14,915 nucleotides of DNA, taken from contig NZ_CAMLGT010000066.1 of the NCBI RefSeq assembly GCF_946479605.1, positions 1 to 14,915 on the forward strand. Reading direction: 5' to 3'. Each line of letters opens with the position of its first letter. The stretch's first letter is position 1. The translations under genes and the position numbers were made by a program. Positions 1-7,035 of the stretch are shown here, piece after piece. This stretch comes from an uncultured Lacibacter sp. (GTDB taxonomy: Bacteria; Bacteroidota; Bacteroidia; Chitinophagales; Chitinophagaceae). The notes below the pieces were generated by a model that had not been told where the DNA came from, ran no database searches, and saw only the letters and a list, made by a program, of their open reading frames with translations.

Positions 1-2438
1 ACTTCTTCAGTAGTATATTTTTCGCCGTCTTTCTTCTTGTCAATCTTCAGCATCTTTTTACCAAAGCGGATAAACGGACCCCAACGTCCATTTTCCACAG
101 CTATGTTTTCATCGGGCCAACGTACAATAAAACGATTGGCTTCTTTCTCCACTTTTGCTTCAATCAACTCATTAATATCGCTCTGCGAAAGGTTATCAAA
201 ATCGTAACGGCGTGGTACATTAATGAACAAGCCATCCCATTTAATGAACGGACCAAAACGTCCTTTGCCTTTTGTTACCGGTTTGTTTTCAAACATCGCA
301 ACAGGCGCATCGGCTGTTTGTTTTTCTTTGATCAGCTCAATGGCACGATCCATGGTCACATCTAACGGTTCTTCGCCACGTGGAATAGAAATAAACTGTT
401 CACCAAATTTTACATAAGGACCAAAACGACCAACATTCACACTTACTTCTTCACCTTCGTATTCGCCCAGCGTTAACGGTAGTTTGAAGAGATCCATTGC
501 TTCTTCGTACGTAATGGTTTCAATACTTTGATTTTTACGCAAAGCGGCAAATCGTGGTTTTTCTTCTTCACTTGCTTCACCTATCTGCACCATTGGACCA
601 AAACGGCCCATACGTGCAACTACTTTTTTGCCACTTTCCGGATCAAGACCTAACTCTCTTTCACCTTTAATGCGTTCGGCATTTTCAATTGTGTTCTCAA
701 CATCTTTTTTGAAAGGCTTATAAAACTCCTGCAACATTTTGTTCCACTTCAGTTTGCCTTCTGCCACTTCGTCGAACTCATTTTCAATTTTGGCTGTAAA
801 GCCATAATCCATAATGTCATCAAAATGCTGTTTCAAAAAGTCGGTCACCACCAAACCTAAATCGCTGGGGAAGAGTTTTGCTTTTTCTGCACCGGTGTTT
901 TCCTGTTGTGTGCTCTTGCTCACTTTATCATCCTTCAACTGCAGCACACGAAAATCTCTTGGCGTACCTTCTTTATCACGCTTCTCCACATAACCTCTTT
1001 TTAAAATAGTGGAAATCGTAGGAGCGTAAGTAGATGGACGACCGATACCGAGCTCTTCCAGTTTCTTTACCAGCGATGCTTCTGTATAACGGGGAGCAGG
1101 ACGGGTAAAACGTTCTACTGCATTCATTTCGTTCAGCGGTAAACTCTGGCCAACTGTTAATGGTGGCAGCATACCTTCCTGCAGTTCATCTTCATTGATG
1201 TCGTCATCATCTTTATCTTCACGGTATACTTTTAAAAAGCCATCAAACTTTAATACTTCACCTTCGGCTTTTAATTCTTCTTTATTGGTTGAAATAGAAA
1301 TATTCGCTGTTGTGCGTTCCAGTTCGGCATCGGCCATTTGGCTGGCCATGGTCCGTTTCCAGATCAATTCGTACAAACGTCTCAGATCCGCATCATCCAC
1401 CGTTGTGTTTTCCATGTAGGTTGGGCGGATGGCTTCGTGTGCTTCCTGCGCACTTTCGTTTTTGTTTTTGTATTTGCGGAACTGGTGATACCTGTCGCCA
1501 TACATGCCTTTGATCGTCTTTGTAAGATCAGCCAACGCTGTATCGCTCAAATTCACACTGTCGGTACGCATGTAGGTGATCTTACCGCTTTCGTACAACT
1601 TCTGCGCCAACTGCATGGTTCGGCTAACACTATAACCCAGTTTACGACTTGCTTCCTGTTGCAGCGTAGATGTGGTAAACGGCGGTGCCGGTGATTTTTT
1701 TCCCGGACGCACCTGAATATCGGCTACTTTATACGTAGCACCTTTACAGCTGTTCAAAAACTTCTCTGCATCATCGGCGCTGTTTTGCTTTTTGCCTTCT
1801 GCCTTAAAGGTTACGTTACGGTTGCTGAGATCTTTGGCCGTAAACAGCGCTTCTATTTTAAAAGAAGAAGTCGCAGCAAATGCATTGATCTCACGCTCAC
1901 GCTCGGCAATTAAACGAACAGCCACACTTTGCACACGGCCTGCGCTGAGGTTGTTGCGCATGCTCATCTTACGCCATAAAACCGGGCTGAGTTCGAAACC
2001 CACAATACGGTCGAGGATGCGGCGTGCCTGCTGGGCATTTACCAGATCCATGTTTACCGTACGTGGACTTTGCACCGCTTTTTGAATAGCGGGCTTGGTA
2101 ATTTCGTGGAAAACGATGCGTTTTGTTTTATACGGATCGAGGCCCAGCACTTCGCACAAATGCCAGCTGATGGCTTCTCCTTCACGGTCCTCATCCGTTG
2201 CCAGCCATACTTCGTCACTTTTTTTGGCCAGCGATTTCAGGTCTTTTACCACCTTTTCTTTTTCGTCCGGGACTATATAACGGGGTTCGAAATTGTTGTT
2301 GACATCAATACCCATCTCGTCTTTCTCCAGGTCACGGATGTGGCCATAGCAACTCTTTACCTCAAAGTCTTTCCCGAGGATCTTTTCAATCGTTTTTGCT
2401 TTGGCAGGGCTCTCTACTATCAATAAATTCTTCGCCAT
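1..2438 (-). CDS. topA: DNA topoisomerase I (type IA), 3' end cut off by window edge
   Basis: Type IA topoisomerase that relaxes negatively supercoiled DNA by cutting one strand. About 812 codons are present and the C-terminal end lies outside the window. The ATG at 2436-2438 opens with the TOPRIM motif LLIVESPAKAKTI (catalytic Glu9). The acidic TDEDREGEA motif is at residues 81-89. The active-site tyrosine sits in ITYMRTDS (about Tyr289, codon 1572-1574). From about residue 610 the protein carries four repeats around GRFGP or GRWGP (near 600, 420, 250 and 80 in window coordinates), spaced about 55-60 residues. This is the glycine-rich topoisomerase C-terminal repeat used in place of Cys4 zinc fingers, and I see no zinc-finger cysteines in the visible C-terminal part. 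All visible catalytic motifs are intact. It is followed by a 149-base gap from the DGC gene. The family call is secure. Confidence 0.97.
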   Translation of the reverse strand, partial: MAKNLLIVESPAKAKTIEKILGKDFEVKSCYGHIRDLEKDEMGIDVNNNFEPRYIVPDEKEKVVKDLKSLAKKSDEVWLATDEDREGEAISWHLCEVLGLDPYKTKRIVFHEITKPAIQKAVQSPRTVNMDLVNAQQARRILDRIVGFELSPVLWRKMSMRNNLSAGRVQSVAVRLIAEREREINAFAATSSFKIEALFTAKDLSNRNVTFKAEGKKQNSADDAEKFLNSCKGATYKVADIQVRPGKKSPAPPFTTSTLQQEASRKLGYSVSRTMQLAQKLYESGKITYMRTDSVNLSDTALADLTKTIKGMYGDRYHQFRKYKNKNESAQEAHEAIRPTYMENTTVDDADLRRLYELIWKRTMASQMADAELERTTANISISTNKEELKAEGEVLKFDGFLKVYREDKDDDDINEDELQEGMLPPLTVGQSLPLNEMNAVERFTRPAPRYTEASLVKKLEELGIGRPSTYAPTISTILKRGYVEKRDKEGTPRDFRVLQLKDDKVSKSTQQENTGAEKAKLFPSDLGLVVTDFLKQHFDDIMDYGFTAKIENEFDEVAEGKLKWNKMLQEFYKPFKKDVENTIENAERIKGERELGLDPESGKKVVARMGRFGPMVQIGEASEEEKPRFAALRKNQSIETITYEEAMDLFKLPLTLGEYEGEEVSVNVGRFGPYVKFGEQFISIPRGEEPLDVTMDRAIELIKEKQTADAPVAMFENKPVTKGKGRFGPFIKWDGLFINVPRRYDFDNLSQSDINELIEAKVEKEANRFIVRWPDENIAVENGRWGPFIRFGKKMLKIDKKKDGEKYTTEE

Positions 2439-2587
2439 ATTAAGGTGCACAAGGCCGGTTTTTTTGAGGACATCGGCAGCACAATATTATAAAATGATTG
2501 ATAAATGCAAGAAAAGAGTGAAATAATGGATAATTGATAGAAGATACCCGTAAGGTACAAGCAGTTGATTTTTAAAAGGTGCTTTGG

Positions 2588-2941
2588 TTATATTTTGGAT
2601 TGAATCTGTTCAAGAATTGCATTTGCTACGTCCATATCAAAGTCGACTCCTTTCTGTTTTTTGACGGCAAAAGCCGACAGTTCAAAATGTTCATCGGCTT
2701 TGATGTTATGGTTGCTAAGACATGCTTGTACACAAGTGAGCGGGCAACCGTCGATGGCAATGATCCTGCGGCCCGACTTGGCGGTCTTCACCAATGCCTT
2801 CACATTACCACCCACACCTGCAATGCACGACATTTCGGCTTTGCCCGAACGGTCGAGTTGAAGGGCAAGATGATTAGCCATTTGTGCAGCACTGGAACAG
2901 CCGGAGCAGGAATAAACGAGTGGTTTGGTAACATCAGCCAT
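2588..2941 (-). CDS. DGC-domain putative zinc-binding protein
   Basis: Small cytoplasmic protein of 117 residues with no signal peptide or membrane segment. It has six cysteines in a DGC-family pattern: CSGC at 12-15, Cys39 in a MSCIAGVGG segment, then IDGCPLTC at 63-70 followed by Cys74. The Asp-Gly-Cys triplet at 64-66 gives the family (Pfam DGC) its name. The family is thought to bind zinc or another metal through its cysteines, but no reaction is established. The ATG at 2939-2941 lies just downstream of a -7-like box at 2962-2969. It is same-strand with the alpha/beta hydrolase upstream (107-base gap) and with topA downstream, so co-transcription is possible but not shown. The family match is good; the function is unknown. 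Confidence 0.85.
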   Translation of the reverse strand: MADVTKPLVYSCSGCSSAAQMANHLALQLDRSGKAEMSCIAGVGGNVKALVKTAKSGRRIIAIDGCPLTCVQACLSNHNIKADEHFELSAFAVKKQKGVDFDMDVANAILEQIQSKI

Positions 2942-2961
2942 GCATATATTATTTATATACG

Positions 2962-2969
2962 CAAAAATA
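2962..2969 (-). promoter_or_regulatory. putative -7 promoter box for the DGC-domain gene
   Basis: On the minus strand this reads TATTTTTG, an exact TAnnTTTG match, 20 bases before the start codon. No -33 TTG was found at normal spacing. The leader would be very short and A+T-rich. Confidence 0.4.
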
Positions 2970-3048
2970 TTGGCAGGAAAGGGCTGAGGGGCTGCTTGCA
3001 GTCAGGAGTGGGGCTGATGCATGTTCATTCAACGGGAGTCTGTACAAC

Positions 3049-3891
3049 TTACAAAAACTCCATAATCGCTTTCTTCACTTTATTATCCCGGTAAATTCTT
3101 CTGTGGCCCAAACCTTTGGTGAGCATGAATTGAAAGTTGGGATGATTTTCGGCCTGAATTTTTGCAGCGTCGGTCCACGGCGTTACATCATCCTCTTCAT
3201 CATGTATCCACAATACTTCGGCCTTCATTTTTTTTGCTGCATGGAAGATGGAAATCTGATCAGCAGTGCGACCGCTTTTTTCAAAAATGATCTTGCGCAT
3301 TTCTTCTTTCACTTCATCATCTACTTTTAAGAAGGTTGCAAAGCTGTTGATGGCGCTGTCTGTTTCGGTTGCCGGGGCGATCAATACCAGTTTTTTGTTT
3401 TCCTGGTATTCCTGTTCTTCCATAAAAAGAGAGAGTGCTAATCCTCCAAATGAATGAGCAATGAACGAATGAACAGGTCCGAATTTTTCATACACTGCTT
3501 TAATGGTATCCCGATACTGAAAGCCGTTAATGGTTTTACCGCTGCTGTCGCCGTGTGCGGGTGCATCAAATGCAATCACTTCATAGCCTTTCTTCACCAG
3601 CGGCATTACAAAATGATCGAATTTTTTTACTGTGGATGAAAACCCATGCAGTATCAGCGCCTTTTTTGGTTGCGGATGATTCCATCGGTAGCCAACCAAA
3701 TTATAGTTCTCTACTTTCAAATGAAGTTTCTCGGCTTTTTCAAATACAGCCGGTGCTTTCTTTTTATTGGAAACGTACGGCGTGCAGAACAATTCAAATG
3801 CTTTTTCAGCGGCTTTGCGTTTCGATAATTTTGCAAAGATGTTAAGCTTGGTGCGGTAATAACCGATCACTAATTTCTGGGCGAGTTTCAT
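3049..3891 (-). CDS. alpha/beta hydrolase
   Basis: Serine hydrolase of the alpha/beta fold, 280 residues, probably cytoplasmic. Visible landmarks are the oxyanion-hole motif LHGFSS (81-86), FDAPAHGDS (108-116), the nucleophile elbow AHSFGG (145-150, Ser147), an acidic strand end WIHDEEDDVTP (228-238, with Asp234 or Asp235 as the likely acid) and the catalytic histidine in LGHRR (His263). The triad is therefore complete. The N-terminal 60 residues are basic and helical, with no cleavable signal. The substrate cannot be read from the sequence; carboxylesterase or acyl-ester hydrolase are plausible. It is divergent from the DUF2520 gene, with 66 bases between start codons. A good -7 box was not found for it. 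Confidence 0.88.
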   Translation of the reverse strand: MKLAQKLVIGYYRTKLNIFAKLSKRKAAEKAFELFCTPYVSNKKKAPAVFEKAEKLHLKVENYNLVGYRWNHPQPKKALILHGFSSTVKKFDHFVMPLVKKGYEVIAFDAPAHGDSSGKTINGFQYRDTIKAVYEKFGPVHSFIAHSFGGLALSLFMEEQEYQENKKLVLIAPATETDSAINSFATFLKVDDEVKEEMRKIIFEKSGRTADQISIFHAAKKMKAEVLWIHDEEDDVTPWTDAAKIQAENHPNFQFMLTKGLGHRRIYRDNKVKKAIMEFL

Positions 3892-3957
3892 TTTTTTGCG
3901 AAGGATGATTTACTTTGTTGCAAATTACTTCTTCCTTACCACTAACTCACTGCCAAA

Positions 3958-4725
3958 ATGAAAGTAATCCTGCTTGGGTCGGGTAATACTGCCACTGTAT
4001 TAGCTAAAATGATTGTGAAAGCCGAACACGAAGTGGTGCAGGTGTGGAGCCGAAACTTCGATCATGCAAAAGTGCTGGCAGCCAAAGTACATGCAGAGCC
4101 GGTTACTTCGTTTGATGAGTTTAGTGCAGAAGCTGATATCTGCATCATGGCAGTTTCTGATACCGCTATCCCCGAGCTGGTAAAACAACTGAAGTTGAAG
4201 CGAAAGGTGCTGGTACACACAGCCGGCTCGGTAAGCAAGGAGCTGTTGAAAAACAGTTCAGCCGATTACGGTGTACTGTACCCGCTGCAAAGCCTGCGGA
4301 AGGAAATGATTGTTATTCCACCGGTTCCTTTTTTAATTGACGGCAGTTCGGATGAAGTAAATGCATTGCTGGAAGATTTTGCAGCTTCACTGTCTGACCA
4401 TGTAGAATATGCTGATGATGACACCCGTCTTAAGATGCACCTGGCAGCAGTGATGGTGAGCAATTTTACCAATCATCTTTATGCATTAACAGAAGATTAC
4501 TGCAAAGACCGCCATCTTGATTTTAAACTGCTGCATCCACTCATTATTGAAGTGGCTTGCCGGTTAACACAGGGCCATGCGGTAGATATGCAAACGGGCC
4601 CTGCACGCAGGGGCGATGAAGAAACCATCAAAAAACATTTACTGTTGCTGGAAATTGATGAGCACCTGCAGGATCTTTACCGGGAACTTTCGGACAGTAT
4701 CCGTAAGCTCTACCGGAAAAAATAA
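3958..4725 (+). CDS. Rossmann-like and DUF2520 domain protein (NADP-dependent oxidoreductase-like)
   Basis: A 255-residue cytoplasmic protein. The N-terminal half is a dinucleotide-binding Rossmann fold: beta strand, GSGNTA at 7-12 as the phosphate-binding loop, then a strand ending VWSRN (29-33) where NADP specificity is usually set. HTAGSV (87-92) and YPLQSL (108-113) follow, as in the F420/NADP oxidoreductase-like branch. The C-terminal part (about 130-250) is helical and carries TGPARRGD (213-220), typical of DUF2520 proteins. The substrate is not known for the family. It lies 24 bases upstream of the KdsC-like phosphatase, which suggests co-transcription. The closest promoter-like string, TTACTTTG at 3910-3917, deviates from the -7 consensus at one position. 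The family call is strong; the chemistry is inferred only from the fold. Confidence 0.88.
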   Translation: MKVILLGSGNTATVLAKMIVKAEHEVVQVWSRNFDHAKVLAAKVHAEPVTSFDEFSAEADICIMAVSDTAIPELVKQLKLKRKVLVHTAGSVSKELLKNSSADYGVLYPLQSLRKEMIVIPPVPFLIDGSSDEVNALLEDFAASLSDHVEYADDDTRLKMHLAAVMVSNFTNHLYALTEDYCKDRHLDFKLLHPLIIEVACRLTQGHAVDMQTGPARRGDEETIKKHLLLLEIDEHLQDLYRELSDSIRKLYRKK

Positions 4726-4749
4726 ATTCTTCTGCCGTAACATTGTGGT

Positions 4750-5274
4750 ATGAACCTGCTTGAACGTTTTACACGCATTAAAACTTTTGTATTTGATATT
4801 GATGGGGTGCTTACCGATGGCTCACTCATCATTATGCCTGGTAATGAGCACATCCGCACCATGAATGTAAAAGACGGTTATGCTTTGCAGTTAGCGGCAA
4901 AAAAAGGTTACAATGTGGTGATTATATCCGGAGGTATCAGTAAACCCTGTGCAGAGCGGTTTGAATACCTGGGCGTACGTAATGTGTTCATGAAGGTGAA
5001 GGATAAAGAAGAGGTGCTTGCAAAATATCTTTTAGCCAATCATTTGAAATGGGAAGAAACACTGTTCATGGGTGATGATATTCCTGATCTGGAAGTGATG
5101 AAGCTGGTGGGGCTGTCGGCCTGCCCGGCAGATGCAGTGGCGGAGATCAAAGCCATATCTACATTTATTTCTACGCTTGGCGGAGGAAAAGGCTGTGTAA
5201 GAGAGGTGATTGAAAAAGTACTGAAGCTGAATAATGATTGGGCGGTGGATGCGGCAAAGGTGAGTTCAATCTGA
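4750..5274 (+). CDS. kdsC: KdsC-like HAD phosphatase (3-deoxy-D-manno-octulosonate 8-phosphate phosphatase)
   Basis: HAD-superfamily phosphatase of the short, cap-less C0 type, 174 residues, as usual for KdsC. It is expected to release phosphate from KDO-8-phosphate in synthesis of the inner-core sugar of lipopolysaccharide, in the cytoplasm. The nucleophile motif is FDIDGVLTDG (Asp16, Asp18), motif II is IISGG (58-62), a lysine-rich segment lies at 82-87 and motif IV is MGDDIPD (107-113). The C-terminal GGGKGCVREV (144-153) matches the conserved KdsC tail that covers the neighbouring active site in the tetramer. No kdsA or kdsB is in the window. Related HAD enzymes act on other sugar phosphates (for example N-acylneuraminate 9-phosphate), so the substrate is likely rather than certain. 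Confidence 0.87.
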   Translation: MNLLERFTRIKTFVFDIDGVLTDGSLIIMPGNEHIRTMNVKDGYALQLAAKKGYNVVIISGGISKPCAERFEYLGVRNVFMKVKDKEEVLAKYLLANHLKWEETLFMGDDIPDLEVMKLVGLSACPADAVAEIKAISTFISTLGGGKGCVREVIEKVLKLNNDWAVDAAKVSSI

Positions 5275-5281
5275 TACAAAC

Positions 5282-5367
5282 AGGCAATAAGCAATAGACA
5301 ACAGCAAACACTTTTGCATCGTTTCGTCAATCGCCTGTTGCAAATTGCCAATTTCAAATTGTCAATT
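5282..5367. repeat. degenerate heptamer tandem repeats between kdsC and the UbiA gene
   Basis: Two blocks with a 7-base period lie in the 122-base gap. Block 1 (5282-5309) reads AGGCAAT, AAGCAAT, AGACAAC, AGCAAAC. Block 2 (5340-5367) reads GCAAATT, GCCAATT, TCAAATT, GTCAATT. AACAGGC at 5279-5285 and GCCTGTT at 5333-5339 form a 7-base inverted pair around the first block, and GCAAA/TTTGC (5305-5309 with 5314-5318 approximately) can form a small hairpin. Function is unknown; it could be an intergenic repeat family or an RNA structure. Confidence 0.6.
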
Positions 5368-5396
5368 CAACTTATCTTCACGGCACAAATAACGTA

Positions 5397-6341
5397 ATGC
5401 AAAAGTTCGCCGATTTTTTAAAACTTATCCGTTGGCCCAACCTGGTTTTTATTGCATTAACACAAGTGCTCTTTTTCTATTGTGTGGTGCAGCCAGTTAT
5501 GTTTGGCGACCTGCACATGACCCGTGAATTTCATGCACTCTTCTGGGTTCTTTGTTTTTCTTCTGTATTTATTGCAGCAGCAGGTTATGTCATCAATGAT
5601 TATTTTGATCTGAATATTGACCTGGTGAATAAACCGGAAAAGATGGTGGTAGATCGTGGCATCAGTCGCCGCTGGGCTATTTTCTTTCACATGTTCTTTT
5701 CGTTTGCCGGTGTATTGATGGGTTTTTATATTGGTCTGCAAAATGGTAATTGGGTCATTGGTTTTGCCAATATGGCCTGCGTGTTTGTATTGTGGTTTTA
5801 CAGTACCACGTTTAAAAAGCGGTTACTAACCGGTAATATCCTTATTTCATTACTTACAGCGTGGGTTGTGTTTGTGGTGTACCTGTTAACACTACATTAT
5901 AGTATTGATCTTATGCACCCGGTACAGTCAGGTTCGCATCAGAAACTGCTGCGTTTAGCCATTCTTTACTCAGCGTTTGCATTTATCATTACCCTTATCC
6001 GTGAAGTGGTGAAAGATGTTGAGGATATGGATGGCGATGCAAAATATGGTTGCAAAACCATGCCTATTGTGTGGGGTGTTTCGTTTTCCAAAGTGTTTGT
6101 CAGCATCTGGCTCATGATCTTATTGGTATTGTTATTGATCGTGCTGTTTTACATTTTACAATTTAAAATGTGGGTGGCTGTTGGTTACAATCTCTTACTC
6201 ATCATTGTGCCGTCGGCTTATGTTATGTACTTATTGCTGAAAGCAAATAAAACAGCTGATTTTACCAGGCTGAGTAAGTGGATCAAAGCCATCATTTTTA
6301 CCGGTATCGTTTCGATGATCCTGTTTAAATTTTTTGCCTGA
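5397..6341 (+). CDS. UbiA-family membrane prenyltransferase
   Basis: Integral inner-membrane prenyltransferase of 314 residues with about eight to nine hydrophobic segments. Both prenyl-diphosphate/Mg-binding aspartate motifs are present: NDYFDLNID (67-75) in the first cytoplasmic loop and DVEDMDGD (207-214) in the second. YSTTFKKR (135-142) follows the fourth segment as in the family. Bacteroidota members of this branch are usually annotated as geranylgeranylglycerol-phosphate geranylgeranyltransferase-like, but they are also related to the enzymes that make menaquinone and heme O, and the acceptor cannot be read here. Its stop overlaps the maf start by one base (6341), which indicates translational coupling. 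It follows kdsC after a repeat-bearing gap. The family call is certain; the substrate is not. Confidence 0.92.
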   Translation: MQKFADFLKLIRWPNLVFIALTQVLFFYCVVQPVMFGDLHMTREFHALFWVLCFSSVFIAAAGYVINDYFDLNIDLVNKPEKMVVDRGISRRWAIFFHMFFSFAGVLMGFYIGLQNGNWVIGFANMACVFVLWFYSTTFKKRLLTGNILISLLTAWVVFVVYLLTLHYSIDLMHPVQSGSHQKLLRLAILYSAFAFIITLIREVVKDVEDMDGDAKYGCKTMPIVWGVSFSKVFVSIWLMILLVLLLIVLFYILQFKMWVAVGYNLLLIIVPSAYVMYLLLKANKTADFTRLSKWIKAIIFTGIVSMILFKFFA

Positions 6342-6910
6342 TGGAACGGATTATACTTGCATCAAGATCGCCAAGAAGGAAACAGTTGCTTGAGTGGGCT
6401 GAAATTCCTTTTGATGTGATGGTAAAAGATACGGATGAAATGTATCCTGCATCACTTCCTATTGACCAGGTGCCTGTGTACATTGCCCGTAACAAAGCAC
6501 TGGCGGTAAAAGAAGAACTGAGTCATGACCGTTTAATTCTTGCGGCCGATACCATTGTTGTCCTCAACGGTAAAGTAATCGGCAAACCGGTGAACAAAGA
6601 AAATGCCATTGCTATTTTAAGCGAACTCTCCGGGCAAACGCATGAAGTGATTACCGGTGTAGTACTCATGCGTGATGATGAAGAGCTGGCTTTTGCTGAT
6701 ATAACAGAAGTGGAGTTTCACCAGTTGAGCAAAGCTCAGATAGAGTTTTATGTAAACAAATACCAGCCTTATGATAAAGCCGGTGCTTATGCTATACAGG
6801 AATGGATCGGGGTAGTGGGTATTAAACGTGTAAAAGGTGATTTTTATAATGTGATGGGCCTACCTGTAAGCAGGGTGGTGAGGGCGTTGAGAGAATTTGA
6901 AAATTCGTGA
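6341..6910 (+). CDS. maf: Maf-family nucleoside triphosphate pyrophosphatase
   Basis: A 189-residue cytoplasmic enzyme that hydrolyses non-canonical or excess nucleoside triphosphates (typically dTTP/UTP or methylated pyrimidine nucleotides) to monophosphate and pyrophosphate. Signature motifs are LASRSPRRKQLL (6-17), the catalytic LAADTIV with Asp70, GKVIGKP (77-83), SGQTHEVITG (97-106) and YDKAGAYAIQ (144-153). The SRSPRR signature and the GAYAIQ segment fit the dTTP/UTP (YhdE-like) branch. The ATG at 6341 uses the last base of the UbiA stop. The last five residues (EFENS) are encoded inside a 16-base repeat (6893-6924), so the end of the gene appears to have been reshaped by that repeat. 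The domain itself is complete before this tail. Confidence 0.95.
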   Translation: MERIILASRSPRRKQLLEWAEIPFDVMVKDTDEMYPASLPIDQVPVYIARNKALAVKEELSHDRLILAADTIVVLNGKVIGKPVNKENAIAILSELSGQTHEVITGVVLMRDDEELAFADITEVEFHQLSKAQIEFYVNKYQPYDKAGAYAIQEWIGVVGIKRVKGDFYNVMGLPVSRVVRALREFENS

Positions 6911-6931
6911 ATTTGAAAATTTGAGAATGAG
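6893..6931. repeat. 8/16-base tandem repeat overlapping the maf stop codon
   Basis: A 16-base unit, GAATTTGAAAATTCGT (6893-6908), is followed by GAATTTGAAAATTTGA (6909-6924) with 14 of 16 bases identical, then a partial GAATGAG. Each unit divides into two similar octamers of the form (G/A)AATTTGA. The maf stop TGA is at 6908-6910, inside the repeat. The 11-base core AATTTGAAAAT occurs twice (6894-6904, 6910-6920) and its reverse complement occurs at 7018-7028, so a hairpin with a loop of about 100 bases is possible. Confidence 0.65.
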
Positions 6932-7017
6932 TGCCTGACTGTTCAGTTTCTCATTTTATTGTGGGCTATTGATAATGCAGAAGAGTTTGTTTACTTTTCA
7001 AATGAACCAATTCTTAC

Positions 7018-7028
7018 ATTTTCAAATT
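7018..7028. repeat. inverted copy of the 6893-6931 repeat core
   Basis: ATTTTCAAATT here is the exact reverse complement of the AATTTGAAAAT core at 6894-6904 and 6910-6920. A shorter TTTTCAAAT copy lies at about 6995-7003. The element ends only a few bases before the DUF2851 start, so it could affect initiation through pairing with the upstream copy. That effect is inference. Confidence 0.5.
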
Positions 7029-7035
7029 GCCTTTC

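Noticed and set aside
1195..2426. Several plus-strand open frames of 60-118 codons opposite topA
   Set aside because: They lie antisense to an intact topoisomerase frame, overlap one another in different frames and show no family-like motifs.
2579..3094. A 171-codon plus-strand open frame
   Set aside because: It is antisense to the DGC-domain gene, which has a family-specific cysteine pattern, and its product resembles nothing known to me.
5282..5367. CRISPR-like array
   Set aside because: Units are 7 bases with no spacers, and no cas genes are nearby.
7027..7029. TTG as the DUF2851 start
   Set aside because: It falls inside the repeat core at 7018-7028, and the ATG three codons later gives the family-like N-terminus.
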